Shown: piece by piece, positions 16,239 to 25,150 of the stretch
Numbering within the stretch: position 1 is the first letter of the stretch
Layout: every line of letters begins with the position of its first letter
Source of the DNA: UBA509 sp038729325
GTDB lineage: Archaea > Thermoplasmatota > Thermoplasmata > Thermoplasmatales > Thermoplasmataceae
Direction: 5' to 3'
Length of the DNA: 64,000 bases
Assembly (NCBI GenBank): GCA_038729325.1
Contig: JAVYSG010000001.1
Location: 6,920-70,919, forward strand
The notes under the pieces: generated by a model
Told to the model about the DNA's origin: nothing
What the model saw: only the letters and a program-made list of their open reading frames with translations
Databases searched by the model: none
Made by a program: the position numbers and the translations under genes

Positions 16239-17453
16239 TTACTTCAGAGGCCTCATCCTCTTTATTACTTCAGAAGAGAATTCACTGCACTTGAGTGCCT
16301 TTATATTGAGTACCCTTGCCAGGTCCTGGGTCACTTTCTGTTCCTTATAGGCAGACATTATGGCACTTTCCAGAATGTCGGCAGCCTCATTCCATCCAAG
16401 GTGACGCAGCATCATTTCCCCTGATAACATCAGGGAAGTTGGGTTGGCAACGTCCATTCCGGCATACTTCGGGGCAGTACCGTGCACTGCTTCGAATATT
16501 GCATAAACATCCCCGACATTTCCGCCCGGGGCAAGGCCAAGTCCACCAACCTGGGCGGCAAGGGCATCCGAGAGGTAGTCTCCATTGAGATTTGTTGTTG
16601 CTATGACATCGTAGTCCTCTGTCCTTGTGAGAACCTGCTGGAACATGTTGTCTGTTATCCTGTCCTTCACAACTATCCTGGAGGGAAAAGCTTCCGGCTG
16701 CTTCAGATATTCCTCCTCTGTGACCGTTTTGTCCCCGAATTCCGTTCTTGCGACCTCATAACCCCAGTCCTTGAATGCGCCCTCGGTGTACTTCATAATG
16801 TTTCCTTTATGAACGAGGGTAACGCTCTTCCTCCTGTTCTGTACTGCGTATTCCAGTGCCTTCCTGACCAGTCTTGCCGATCTGAACCTGCTGATGGGCT
16901 TTATTCCAATCCCGGTGTCATCCGTAAGATTTACCGAGAAATTTTCCGAGAGAAATTTTCTCAGCATTGTAGCTTCAGGTGAATCATATTTCCATTCTAT
17001 CCCCATATACAGATCCTCAGTGTTTTCCCTGAATACAACCATATTCATCTTTTCAGGATTTTTCACCGGGGACGGAACACCCGGAAAGAACTTAACAGGT
17101 CGTATATTGGCATACAGGTCAAAATACTGCCTCAGCGTAACATTCAGACTCCTGAAACCCTGGCCAATTGGTGTTGTAAGCGGTCCCTTTATGGATACCA
17201 CGCATTTTTTCAGGAGATCAAGTGATTCCTGAGGAAGATGCTTCCCTGTGGTCTCCATGGCCTCTTCACCGGCCAGTACCTTCTCCCAGACTATGTTTCT
17301 CTTTCCACCGTATGCAATTTCGAGTGATGCATTGATTGCCGCTATTGATGCTTTTGTAATGTCCGGGCCAATTCCATCGCCTTCAATGTAACCTATTGTA
17401 GGATTGCTGGGGATTTCCATTCCCTTTCCTTCTATAACCTTAATGTACACCAT
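16239..17453 (-). CDS. icd: Isocitrate dehydrogenase (NADP type)
   Basis: A 404-residue enzyme of the isocitrate/isopropylmalate dehydrogenase family that makes 2-oxoglutarate from isocitrate. The substrate-binding segment FRSLNVTLRQYFDLYANIRP holds the Ser, Asn and Arg residues of isocitrate dehydrogenase. The metal-binding aspartates lie in the GDYLSDALAAQVGGLG region. HGTAPKYAGMD resembles the NADP-preferring signature (Lys-Tyr after the conserved HGTAP). It is convergent with the aldehyde dehydrogenase homologue, 5 bases apart. No operon partner is seen. Confidence 0.94.
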   Translation of the reverse strand: MVYIKVIEGKGMEIPSNPTIGYIEGDGIGPDITKASIAAINASLEIAYGGKRNIVWEKVLAGEEAMETTGKHLPQESLDLLKKCVVSIKGPLTTPIGQGFRSLNVTLRQYFDLYANIRPVKFFPGVPSPVKNPEKMNMVVFRENTEDLYMGIEWKYDSPEATMLRKFLSENFSVNLTDDTGIGIKPISRFRSARLVRKALEYAVQNRRKSVTLVHKGNIMKYTEGAFKDWGYEVARTEFGDKTVTEEEYLKQPEAFPSRIVVKDRITDNMFQQVLTRTEDYDVIATTNLNGDYLSDALAAQVGGLGLAPGGNVGDVYAIFEAVHGTAPKYAGMDVANPTSLMLSGEMMLRHLGWNEAADILESAIMSAYKEQKVTQDLARVLNIKALKCSEFSSEVIKRMRPLK

Positions 17454-17677
17454 CTGTTATCTCTGTGGAATTCATTATTCACTCTTATATTTTCAGGCAT
17501 GGATCAATACCCGTTATAAGAAAATACTAACTATTCATGATAACCGCTTCATTGCTAAATCCCTGTGAATCATCACTCAGCAATTGAAGAAGTCCAGGAA
17601 ATTCCCGCTTTTTATCGCTCAGGCTCGGGGCATTAAACCTCACATTGTTTTAGCAGAGAAAACCTGCACTGCAGAAC

Positions 17678-17700
17678 CTTCGTGTTGAAGTATCACGAAG
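17678..17700. repeat. Inverted repeat CTTCGTG-N9-CACGAAG
   Basis: Perfect 7-bp arms with the loop TTGAAGTAT, 120 bases upstream of the purA start. No T-run follows, so it looks more like an operator or a leader hairpin than a terminator. Confidence 0.5.
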
Positions 17701-17806
17701 TCTTATTAGGCAAGAAACAATGATTTGGAAGTGGACTTCAACAGAGTTTTCAGGCTGCACACGGTATCAGATAAATTCTCAGGAAATCAGGCAGGAAATC
17801 CGTTAT

Positions 17807-17812
17807 GGAGGT
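17807..17812 (+). promoter_or_regulatory. Shine-Dalgarno site that fixes the purA start
   Basis: GGAGGT seven bases before ATG 17820. The upstream in-frame ATG at 17805 overlaps this site and is therefore unlikely to be used. Confidence 0.75.
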
Positions 17813-17819
17813 TTCTGAA

Positions 17820-19145
17820 ATGATAGCTGCTGTTCTCGGGCTGCAATTTGGAGACGAGGGCAAGGGAAAGATCACCGACTTCCTCAGCGGGAGATTCCAG
17901 GTTTCGGTCAGATTCAATGGCGGCGGGAATGCCGGTCACACTGTGGTCGCCAATGGGAAAACCTACAAATTTCACCTGATACCTTCAGGGTCTCTCAGAT
18001 GTGAAACTGTCATCCTTGGGAACGGCATGGTGATTGACCCCCATGGCCTGGCCGAGGAAATGGATAAGCTGACAGCTTCTGGCTGTTCCTCACGCATTCT
18101 CATAAGCAAGATGGCACATGTCGTAACACCAATGCACAAGATACTTGACACAAAAGAGGAGGGTGTAAGATCAAAGCTTAGCATTGGTACAACTGCACAG
18201 GGAATAGGACCAACCTACGAGGACAAATACGCAAGAACCGGCATAAGAATGGTTGATCTCCTGAGCCCTGAAATCCTCAGAGAGAAAGTGGAGACCATAT
18301 ACAGGATGAAGGAAAGCCTGCTTGGCAGCACTGAATTCAGCAACAAGAAGAACAGAGAAGCCATGGTGGATGAATTGTACAGAGTAGGCCAGAAGCTCAC
18401 GCCATTTCTTGAATATACTGAGCTTGAAATTTTCAGGCAGTACCGGAATGGCAAGAGCATACTGTTTGAAGGAGCACAGGGAACAATGCTTGACATAGAC
18501 TTCGGGATGTACCCGTTCGTAACGTCTTCCAATGCACTTGCCGGGGCGCTTTCCCTTGGCGCAGGATTTCCGTTCCGGAAAGTGAATTATGTCATTGGCG
18601 TGGCTAAAGCCTACATGTCAAGAGTTGGCTCGGGGCCTTTTCCCACGGAACTTGAGGAGACACAGGCTGCCAGACTCAGGGATCTGGGCCACGAGTTTGG
18701 TACTACAACTGGAAGGCCAAGACGTGTGGGCTGGCTTGATATTCCCATGCTCAGATATTCCATTATGATGAATGACGTTGATGCGCTTGCTGTCACAAGA
18801 CTTGACACGCTTGGGCAGATGGATAAGATCAGAATCTGCACTGCATACAGAAAAGGTGGACAGGAAATTGACTACATACCCAGAAGTTCCGCTGAGTTTT
18901 CTGGAGTGGAGATGGATTACATAGATATGGAACCCTGGGGAAAGCTTGACCAGCCGGATAACGGGTACACTTTCAATGCCCTTCCAGCAGCGCTGAGAAG
19001 GTATGTTGAGAAAATAGAGGAACTCCTGGAAATACCGGTTGACATAATATCACTTGGGGAAGGCCGTGAAAATACCATAGTGCGGGAGACTTCTGTGCTC
19101 AATAATCAAGAACCAGGTACACAGGAGCATGGTCAGATCCTTTGA
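17820..19145 (+). CDS. purA: Adenylosuccinate synthetase
   Basis: A 441-residue enzyme that joins IMP and aspartate with GTP hydrolysis, the first step from IMP to AMP. It has the P-loop GLQFGDEGKGK at residues 7-17 with the catalytic Asp, GNAGHT (catalytic His), QGIGPTYEDKYARTGIR and TTTGRPRRVGWLD. The start at 17820 is chosen for the GGAGGT site. The last 15 codons overlap the convergent exonuclease III gene by 47 bases. The tail NNQEPGTQEHGQIL is not family-typical and may be a read-through extension. Confidence 0.96.
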   Translation: MIAAVLGLQFGDEGKGKITDFLSGRFQVSVRFNGGGNAGHTVVANGKTYKFHLIPSGSLRCETVILGNGMVIDPHGLAEEMDKLTASGCSSRILISKMAHVVTPMHKILDTKEEGVRSKLSIGTTAQGIGPTYEDKYARTGIRMVDLLSPEILREKVETIYRMKESLLGSTEFSNKKNREAMVDELYRVGQKLTPFLEYTELEIFRQYRNGKSILFEGAQGTMLDIDFGMYPFVTSSNALAGALSLGAGFPFRKVNYVIGVAKAYMSRVGSGPFPTELEETQAARLRDLGHEFGTTTGRPRRVGWLDIPMLRYSIMMNDVDALAVTRLDTLGQMDKIRICTAYRKGGQEIDYIPRSSAEFSGVEMDYIDMEPWGKLDQPDNGYTFNALPAALRRYVEKIEELLEIPVDIISLGEGRENTIVRETSVLNNQEPGTQEHGQIL

Positions 19146-19863
19146 CATCCTGCATTATGCCGGCATCCTTCACTCTGGATTTTATGTCAGCGGATACAAC
19201 GAAATAATCTATCCTCCATCCTATATTTCTTGATCTTGCATTGTGCATATACGACCACCACGAATAATGTCCCGGTTCGCTGTTGAACATCCTGAAGGTG
19301 TCGATGTAACCGTCATCCAGGAACTCTGTCATCCATTCTCTCTCCTCCTTTGTAAAACCTGCATTATGCTCATTGCTTTTGGGATTTGCAATATCTATCT
19401 CCTTGTGGGCAACATTGAAGTCACCTGTTATGATAACGGGTTTCTTTTCTCTCAGCCCATTGCAGAACCTGTGGAACTCAGAGTTGAACGCAAGCTTATA
19501 ATCAAGCCTTGTAAGTCCGCGCTGCGAGTTTGGAAAATAAACATTCAGAAAATAAAAATTGTCCAGCTCCAGTCCCATTATCCTGCCTTCATTATCAAAC
19601 TCAGGATTTCCGATCCCGCGAATGGGTATGGCAGGATGTATCCTTGAGAGTGTGAGAGTGCCGCTGTAGCCTTTTTTCTCGGCTGAATTGAGATATGCAG
19701 TATATCCGTCGGGTGACAGCTCTGCGGGTATCTGCCCCTGTGAGATCTTGACCTCCTGCATGGCCATTATGTCAGGAGATTCTTTCCGTATGAAGTCCGG
19801 GAGACCGGATTTCATTGCTGCCCTGAGGCCATTCACGTTCCATGATATCAGTTTGATTGACAT
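19099..19863 (-). CDS. xthA: Exodeoxyribonuclease III / AP endonuclease
   Basis: A 254-residue member of the exonuclease III/endonuclease-exonuclease-phosphatase superfamily that incises DNA at abasic sites. Motifs are SWNVNGLRA (metal-binding Asn), MQEVKIS (catalytic Glu), NVYFPNSQRG, GDFNVAHKEIDI (Asp/Asn), SWWSY, WRIDYF and the C-terminal GSDHAPVYL catalytic His. ATG 19863 gives the canonical start MSIKLISWNVNG; the open frame extends 11 codons further upstream without a family match. It is convergent with and overlaps purA. Confidence 0.94.
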   Translation of the reverse strand: MSIKLISWNVNGLRAAMKSGLPDFIRKESPDIMAMQEVKISQGQIPAELSPDGYTAYLNSAEKKGYSGTLTLSRIHPAIPIRGIGNPEFDNEGRIMGLELDNFYFLNVYFPNSQRGLTRLDYKLAFNSEFHRFCNGLREKKPVIITGDFNVAHKEIDIANPKSNEHNAGFTKEEREWMTEFLDDGYIDTFRMFNSEPGHYSWWSYMHNARSRNIGWRIDYFVVSADIKSRVKDAGIMQDVKGSDHAPVYLVLDY

Positions 19864-20223
19864 TGGAAGTGTATCAGTGCGGAACGTTAAAAACATTTAC
19901 CGCCTCTGTTAAAAATCTGGCAGGGTACACTGCAAAGGAGTTGCGGCGACGCCCCATTATACCACCGGCAGCTGATTGTTATCAATAATTTACCGGAAAT
20001 TTATGCCAAATCTACCTGGGAAAAAGCGCAGCTGTGAACAATGACACATGGAACAGGAACGCATGCGGATTGAGCATCCATGGGAATTTGAGCACACACC
20101 ATCCAACTGAATGACAGAATCGATCCAACATTTCCTCGGTCCATAATTCAGGCTGGTACTCACGTTTACATTTCTGAAATATCGAATCAAAAGACTTAAT
20201 CAAATTAAAGTGATATTGCCAGT
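19864..20223. other. Non-coding stretch between xthA and hutU
   Basis: About 360 bases between two divergent genes. Only short, overlapping minus-strand frames are present, with no family resemblance. No tRNA-like fold was found. The hutU TATA-like box CTTAATCAAATTAA (about 20195-20208) lies 20-27 bases before its ATG. Confidence 0.5.
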
Positions 20224-21918
20224 ATGACTGTTGAGAAAGAATTTGATGCTCCGAGAAAAATTGAACATGTGATACACGCTCCACATGGGAGTGAACTCCA
20301 TACCAGAGGCTGGGGGCAGGAGGCTGCCATGAGGCTTCTGATGAATAACCTCGACCCGGATGTGGCCATGGACCCTGACAACCTGATAGTTTACGGAGGC
20401 AAGGGGAAAGCTGCCAGAAGCTGGGAAGCCTTCAATGAGATCATAAGCATGCTGAAGGAACTTTACAATGATGAGACACTCCTTATACAGTCCGGAAAAC
20501 CTGTTGGTGCATTCAAGACCTCAAAATGGGCGCCCCGCGTTCTCATAGCAAACGCACAGATCGTCCCCCGGTGGGCTACAGACGACGTATTCTGGGATCT
20601 GGAGCGCAGAGGCCTGACCATGTTCGGTCAGATGACCGCAGGAAGCTGGATTTATATTGGATCGCAGGGAGTTCTTCAGGGAACTTATGAAACACTGGCT
20701 GCCATTGCAAGGAAGGATTTTAATTCCAGAGATCTGCGTGGAAAGTGGTTTCTCACCGCTGGTCTTGGAGAAATGGGCGGGGCACAGCCTCTTGCAATAA
20801 CCATGAACAATGGTGTTGGCATAGTTGTTGAGGTAAATCCTGAGAAGATCCACAGAAGAATTAAAGGAAAATATCTCGACACATGGACGGACAGCCTTGA
20901 GGAGGCGCTGAAGATGAAGGATGAAGCAGTCCAGGCTGGAAAACCTCTTTCCATAGGACTTCTGGGGAATGCTGCTACAGTTTATTCTCAGCTCATGTCC
21001 ATGAAGGTTGTGCCTGATGTGGTATCTGATCAGACAGCTGCCCATGACCTCAACCTTGGATACATTCCAGAAGGTTACACTGTTGAATCTGCTGCAGATT
21101 TCCGGGATCACGATCCTGATGGTTACCGCAGAGCAGTATATGCCTCCATTGTGAAAGAAACAGGCGCGATGCTATGGTTCAAGCAGAATGGATCAAAGGT
21201 GTTTGACTATGGCAACAATCTGAGGACTCGGGCCAGGGAAGGCGGACTGAAGAACGCATTCGACATACAGGGCTATGTTCCAGCCTACATAAGGGATCTG
21301 TTTGCCGTAGGCTCCGGCCCGTTCCGCTGGGTTGCCCTCTCCGGTGATCCTGAGGATATTTACAGGATTGATGAAGCCATAATTGAAAATTTCAGTTATG
21401 ACGAACATCTGGTAAACTGGATTAAACTTGCCCGGGAAAAGGTTAAATTTCAGGGACTGCCGGCAAGGATATGTTATGCCGGTTATGGAATGAGGGAGAA
21501 ACTTGGCCTTATGATGAATGAAATGGTGCGCAAGAAGATCGTGTCTGCACCCATAGCCATAGGCAGAGACCATCATGACACGGGATCTGTGGCATCACCA
21601 TTCAGGGAAACAGAAGGTATGAAGGATGGAAGTGATGCAATTGCTGACTGGCCCATTTTGAATGCCCTGCTAAATGCATCTTCTGGGGCCACTTGGGTGT
21701 CCGTGCACCATGGTGGCGGAACAGGGATTGGCAATTCAATCCATGCCGGATTTGTCCTTGTGGTGGACGGTACTGCGGAAGCGGATGAGAAGGTTTCAAG
21801 AGTGCTGAATGCTGATCCCGGCATAGGCGTAATAAGGCATGCAGATGCCGGATATTCCAGTTCCAGGGATCTCATCAGGTCAGGGGTAAGGTTCAAGGTA
21901 CCCCTGGATGAATATTAA
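20224..21918 (+). CDS. hutU: Urocanate hydratase
   Basis: A 564-residue urocanase, which converts urocanate to 4-imidazolone-5-propionate in histidine breakdown using a tightly bound NAD+ as electrophile. Conserved segments are YGGKGKAARSWEAF, ETLLIQSGKPVGAFKT, TAGSWIYIGSQG, TAGLGEMGGAQPLA, SDQTAAHDLN and GLPARICYAGYGMREKLG with the active-site Cys. No hutH, hutI or hutG is in this window, so the pathway genes are scattered. It appears monocistronic with a leaderless promoter. Confidence 0.95.
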   Translation: MTVEKEFDAPRKIEHVIHAPHGSELHTRGWGQEAAMRLLMNNLDPDVAMDPDNLIVYGGKGKAARSWEAFNEIISMLKELYNDETLLIQSGKPVGAFKTSKWAPRVLIANAQIVPRWATDDVFWDLERRGLTMFGQMTAGSWIYIGSQGVLQGTYETLAAIARKDFNSRDLRGKWFLTAGLGEMGGAQPLAITMNNGVGIVVEVNPEKIHRRIKGKYLDTWTDSLEEALKMKDEAVQAGKPLSIGLLGNAATVYSQLMSMKVVPDVVSDQTAAHDLNLGYIPEGYTVESAADFRDHDPDGYRRAVYASIVKETGAMLWFKQNGSKVFDYGNNLRTRAREGGLKNAFDIQGYVPAYIRDLFAVGSGPFRWVALSGDPEDIYRIDEAIIENFSYDEHLVNWIKLAREKVKFQGLPARICYAGYGMREKLGLMMNEMVRKKIVSAPIAIGRDHHDTGSVASPFRETEGMKDGSDAIADWPILNALLNASSGATWVSVHHGGGTGIGNSIHAGFVLVVDGTAEADEKVSRVLNADPGIGVIRHADAGYSSSRDLIRSGVRFKVPLDEY

Positions 21919-22127
21919 ATCTCCAACCCCCTTATTCTTCATGGAATCCAGAAAATTGTTCTGCGGGTTTAATCTGATTGTCGTATATCCTGGACGGAAA
22001 TCCCATTTCATATTTGGAAAGAGAAAATTTCATTGAATGACCGGCAAAACCACAACGCAGCTCCGGATTTTTATGGATCAATGGGAGTTTGGAGCGGAAA
22101 TAAAATTTATTATTGTGGAATATATAA

Positions 22128-22436
22128 TTATCCTTTCCATATGCCTATACCGAAACCTATCACAAAGAGAACTATGGAGAATGTAACACCGACTGTTCCG
22201 AAATTGAGCTGGTTGAAGAATGTTGAAAGGGATGAATATATCTGCGAAGTTGGAATGCTTGGAATGAATGTAAGCCCAAGAAATGAGGCCAGGATAAACG
22301 CCACTACTATAAGGACCACAGATATCAGGGCTTTTTTTATGGCAAGCCCGAACAGCAACCCATCTAAAAATCCCAGCAAAATGGTTATATATATAGCATA
22401 AGGCTCCAGGCCGGCTGGATAGATTAGAGATGTCAT
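22128..22436 (-). CDS. Small membrane protein (3 spans)
   Basis: A 102-residue hydrophobic protein with three to four predicted spans (around 12-30, 36-56, 80-100), function unknown. It starts MTSLIYPAGLEPYAIY; the loop IPSIPTSQIYSSLS lies outside the spans. A strong minus-strand TATA box (TTATATATAAT, forward 22468-22478) lies 37 bases upstream, leaving a short leader, so it is a likely real gene. A plus-strand frame in the same bases lacks a promoter and is rejected. Confidence 0.6.
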   Translation of the reverse strand: MTSLIYPAGLEPYAIYITILLGFLDGLLFGLAIKKALISVVLIVVAFILASFLGLTFIPSIPTSQIYSSLSTFFNQLNFGTVGVTFSIVLFVIGFGIGIWKG

Positions 22437-22484
22437 AGAGATTAACCTGTCTGCCTTATCCCAAGTATTATATATAAATCTTGT

Positions 22485-22513
22485 CAGACATCTTAACTTT
22501 GTTCAAATGTCTG
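22485..22513. repeat. Inverted repeat CAGACAT-N15-ATGTCTG
   Basis: Perfect 7-bp arms at 22485-22491 and 22507-22513, just upstream of the minus-strand TATA box of the small membrane protein. Position fits an upstream operator or activator site. Confidence 0.4.
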
Positions 22514-22703
22514 CTTCCTCATGTTTCATTGCAATTTTAGACCGGTTTATCGCTTATAGGGATGGGTTTCTGAGCCATTGCCAGCCCATGCAACCTGAAT
22601 TGTACCCCACTGTGCCGCATTGAATTTCAGGAATTTTAAGATGATGAATCAGCTCAGCTTCAGTAATCCGTCCGGAAGCTTAGCTCCTTCACAGGTAAAT
22701 CCA

Positions 22704-23897
22704 CTAGCCTGCGGCTTGTTCTGGTGCATGGGTATCAATTCTCCCGGCAATCAGCAGGAACGAAAGAATGAACGCAGCAGCAACAAGTGTGGATGTTATG
22801 ACAACTCCGTAAACAGGAGAGGCAAGGAAGAAAACGCCGAAAAATGTTGGTATCAGAGCTACTCCCAGATTAGTGGCAACACTGTACATGGATGTTGAGA
22901 ATCCGGCCCTGGCAGGATCTTCCACATACCTTGTTGTCGACGTCATTGCCATGGACCAGAAGGCATTCCCGAAGAAACCGAACATGAAGAAAGCTGCAAG
23001 CAATACATTGAAATTGGAGGTGAATGCAAGAAAGTATGTCAGAATTATTATTGAAACCAGTGATAATGCTGAAGAGATAACCATTCCAGCACGTATCAGC
23101 CTGAACTTTTCAAAAAGCGGAGGCAGTAATATGGCTCCAAGGGCTGACCCCAGGAATGCCAGCCCCGACATTGCACCGCCATAAGCCAGAGCAGTCCCTT
23201 CGCTTACGTTGTGATGTATCAGTGCTGTTGAAGCTATCCCGCCGAACATCACTGAGAATGCAGATATGATCAGACCTACATACCAGTTCTTGATCATTCC
23301 TGGCCTGAAAGCCCCACGGAGAGATTTGCCAGCATATTCCTCAGGATATGTTCTGGATCCCAAAGGCAGAACGGCAAGAGCAACGATTGCAAGCACGGCA
23401 TCAAGCATGAAAATGCCGGGTATGCTGTCCTTAAACAGTGCAAACAGAGACGGAGTCAGTAGCGCACCAGCCGACATCCCCAGAAACAGTATTCCCACAC
23501 TGACTCCAATAACTGTATTGGTTCTCTCCCGGTTTATGGACTGAGCCAGCGCTCCAACCGGACCCAGCGCCAGAGGATATGCTGATGCGGCAATGATCTG
23601 ACCCAGGAAAAGCACTGCATAGTCAGGGGAGATCGACCTTATTATCAGACCGACAACCGACAGGGAAGCAGAAATTATGAGAGAAATCCTTACGGAATAT
23701 TTAGCAGACAGATATCCTGAGAGAAGAGCAAAGGCCACCATTGCGTAGCCATAGAGCGATATGAGAAGCAATATTGATGCTGTATCCACAGCATAATGTG
23801 CAGAAAGATCCGGCAAAATCGGCGAAAGTGTGAACCATCCGAAACCTATGGTAAAATTCAGGAACCAGTAAGGGAGCAGGCTTACGTATCTGTTCAT
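22704..23897 (-). CDS. MFS transporter
   Basis: A 397-residue major facilitator with about twelve spans. The N-terminus MNRYVSLLPYWFLNFTIGFGW leads directly into the first span, and there is a LSGYLSAKYSVR loop (the motif A position between spans 2 and 3). PLALGPVGALAQSINRERTN and FFGNAFWSMAMTST are in the second and last thirds. Substrate unknown. The gene is alone on its strand, divergent from the nucleotidyltransferase gene. Confidence 0.8.
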   Translation of the reverse strand: MNRYVSLLPYWFLNFTIGFGWFTLSPILPDLSAHYAVDTASILLLISLYGYAMVAFALLSGYLSAKYSVRISLIISASLSVVGLIIRSISPDYAVLFLGQIIAASAYPLALGPVGALAQSINRERTNTVIGVSVGILFLGMSAGALLTPSLFALFKDSIPGIFMLDAVLAIVALAVLPLGSRTYPEEYAGKSLRGAFRPGMIKNWYVGLIISAFSVMFGGIASTALIHHNVSEGTALAYGGAMSGLAFLGSALGAILLPPLFEKFRLIRAGMVISSALSLVSIIILTYFLAFTSNFNVLLAAFFMFGFFGNAFWSMAMTSTTRYVEDPARAGFSTSMYSVATNLGVALIPTFFGVFFLASPVYGVVITSTLVAAAFILSFLLIAGRIDTHAPEQAAG

Positions 23898-24031
23898 CGC
23901 GTGATACTGATATGCACTGTGGATTTAATATTTCCCCAACATTCCTTCATTTTCCTCCCATCACAACGGTCCGTGCAGGTCTTTTATATCACTCGCCGCA
24001 AAGTTAATGTCCAATTTAATGCTATTAATCT

Positions 24032-25129
24032 ATGTCACTGAAAGCTGTTGTTATGGCGGGAGGCAAAGGAACACGACTGAGACCCATAACTTACTCCATA
24101 CCAAAGCCACTTGTGCCCATAGCTGGAAAACCATGCATAGGATATGTTCTTGATTCCTATTATGAGGCTGGAATTAAGGATGCAATCATAACTGCAGGTT
24201 ACAAATTCGAATCACTGATCAGGGGTGTGCTCCAGTTCAAGCAGTCTGATCAAAATATACTGTTTTCAGTGGAGAAAGAGGCCGCAGGAACAGCAGGCAG
24301 CATTAAGCTCATATCCAAATTCATTGATGATACATTTGTGATTGGAAGCGGGGACACGCTGATAGACTTCAACGTGGCAAAAATCGTGGAATTTCACAGG
24401 AAATCAAAGGCCAAAATAACCATTGTCCTTACAACAGTTGAAGATCCGTCACAGTTCGGGATAGTGGAGATGAAGGACAACCTCATAACCAGATTCCTTG
24501 AAAAGCCAACTCCGGATCAGGCCTTTTCAAATCTCATTAATGCAGGCCTTTATATCATGGAACCGGAGATACTTGACTATATCCCGGCTGGGCAACCATT
24601 TGATTTTGCAAAACAGCTCTTTCCACTGCTTCTGGGTGAGGGGGTGAAGATACATGGATATATAGGCGAAGGCACGTGGCTGGATACTGGAAGGCCCAAT
24701 GACATGATAAGGGCAAATCAGCTGATGACAGAGAAATATGGAACCACCATGAACGGTGAGAAACTTTCCGGGAAGCTCATTATAAATAGCTTCATGAAGG
24801 ATCTGAGAGGAGCGGATATCCAGGGACCCACATACATAGGGTCGTCGGTCAGAATTGGCAAAGGCACGATCATAAGGAAAAGTGCAATATATGACAATGT
24901 TCAGGTTGGTGAGAACGTTCTCATAGAGGATTCCATCCTTATGGACAACGTTAAGGTCAATGACGGATCAAAGCTTGTGAAATCCGTAATAATGAAGGGC
25001 ACTTCAATTGATAAATCATGCGAGGTGCACGAAAGCGTCCTGGCCCCTCAGCTTAAACTTCAGAGTAATTCCAGGGTATATAACGTGTCCCTCTCTTCTG
25101 ACGTTATTGAGGAGGAAAACTCTTCCTGA
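24032..25129 (+). CDS. Sugar-phosphate nucleotidyltransferase with left-handed beta-helix
   Basis: A 365-residue protein. The N-terminal 235 residues form a nucleotidyltransferase with AVVMAGGKGTRLRPIT (nucleotide loop), SIPKPLVPIAGKP, GSGDTLIDF (metal Asp) and FLEKPTPDQ. The C-terminal part holds hexapeptide repeats (IGSSVRIGKGTIIRKSAI, VQVGENVLIEDSIL). Such proteins activate mannose-1-phosphate or glucose-1-phosphate (GDP-, dTDP- or UDP-sugars) for glycan synthesis; the exact substrate cannot be read from sequence. The start MSLKAVVMAGG at 24032 places the nucleotide loop at the normal distance. Confidence 0.85.
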   Translation: MSLKAVVMAGGKGTRLRPITYSIPKPLVPIAGKPCIGYVLDSYYEAGIKDAIITAGYKFESLIRGVLQFKQSDQNILFSVEKEAAGTAGSIKLISKFIDDTFVIGSGDTLIDFNVAKIVEFHRKSKAKITIVLTTVEDPSQFGIVEMKDNLITRFLEKPTPDQAFSNLINAGLYIMEPEILDYIPAGQPFDFAKQLFPLLLGEGVKIHGYIGEGTWLDTGRPNDMIRANQLMTEKYGTTMNGEKLSGKLIINSFMKDLRGADIQGPTYIGSSVRIGKGTIIRKSAIYDNVQVGENVLIEDSILMDNVKVNDGSKLVKSVIMKGTSIDKSCEVHESVLAPQLKLQSNSRVYNVSLSSDVIEEENSS

Positions 25130-25150
25130 TCCGGTAATAAATTTTCAGGA

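Larger units (their letters stand above)
17454..17819. other. Non-coding stretch between icd and purA
   Basis: About 365 bases separate the divergent icd and purA genes. No coding frame or RNA gene is recognised. It contains a perfect 7-bp inverted repeat, CTTCGTG (17678-17684) and CACGAAG (17694-17700) with a 9-base loop, and just before purA the Shine-Dalgarno GGAGGT. Confidence 0.6.

Noticed and set aside
20521..21111. Minus-strand frame of 196 codons inside hutU
   Set aside because: Opposite conserved urocanase sequence and without motifs or promoter.
22033..22401. Plus-strand frame opposite the small membrane protein
   Set aside because: The minus strand has a clear TATA box and a hydrophobic, span-like product; the plus frame has neither.
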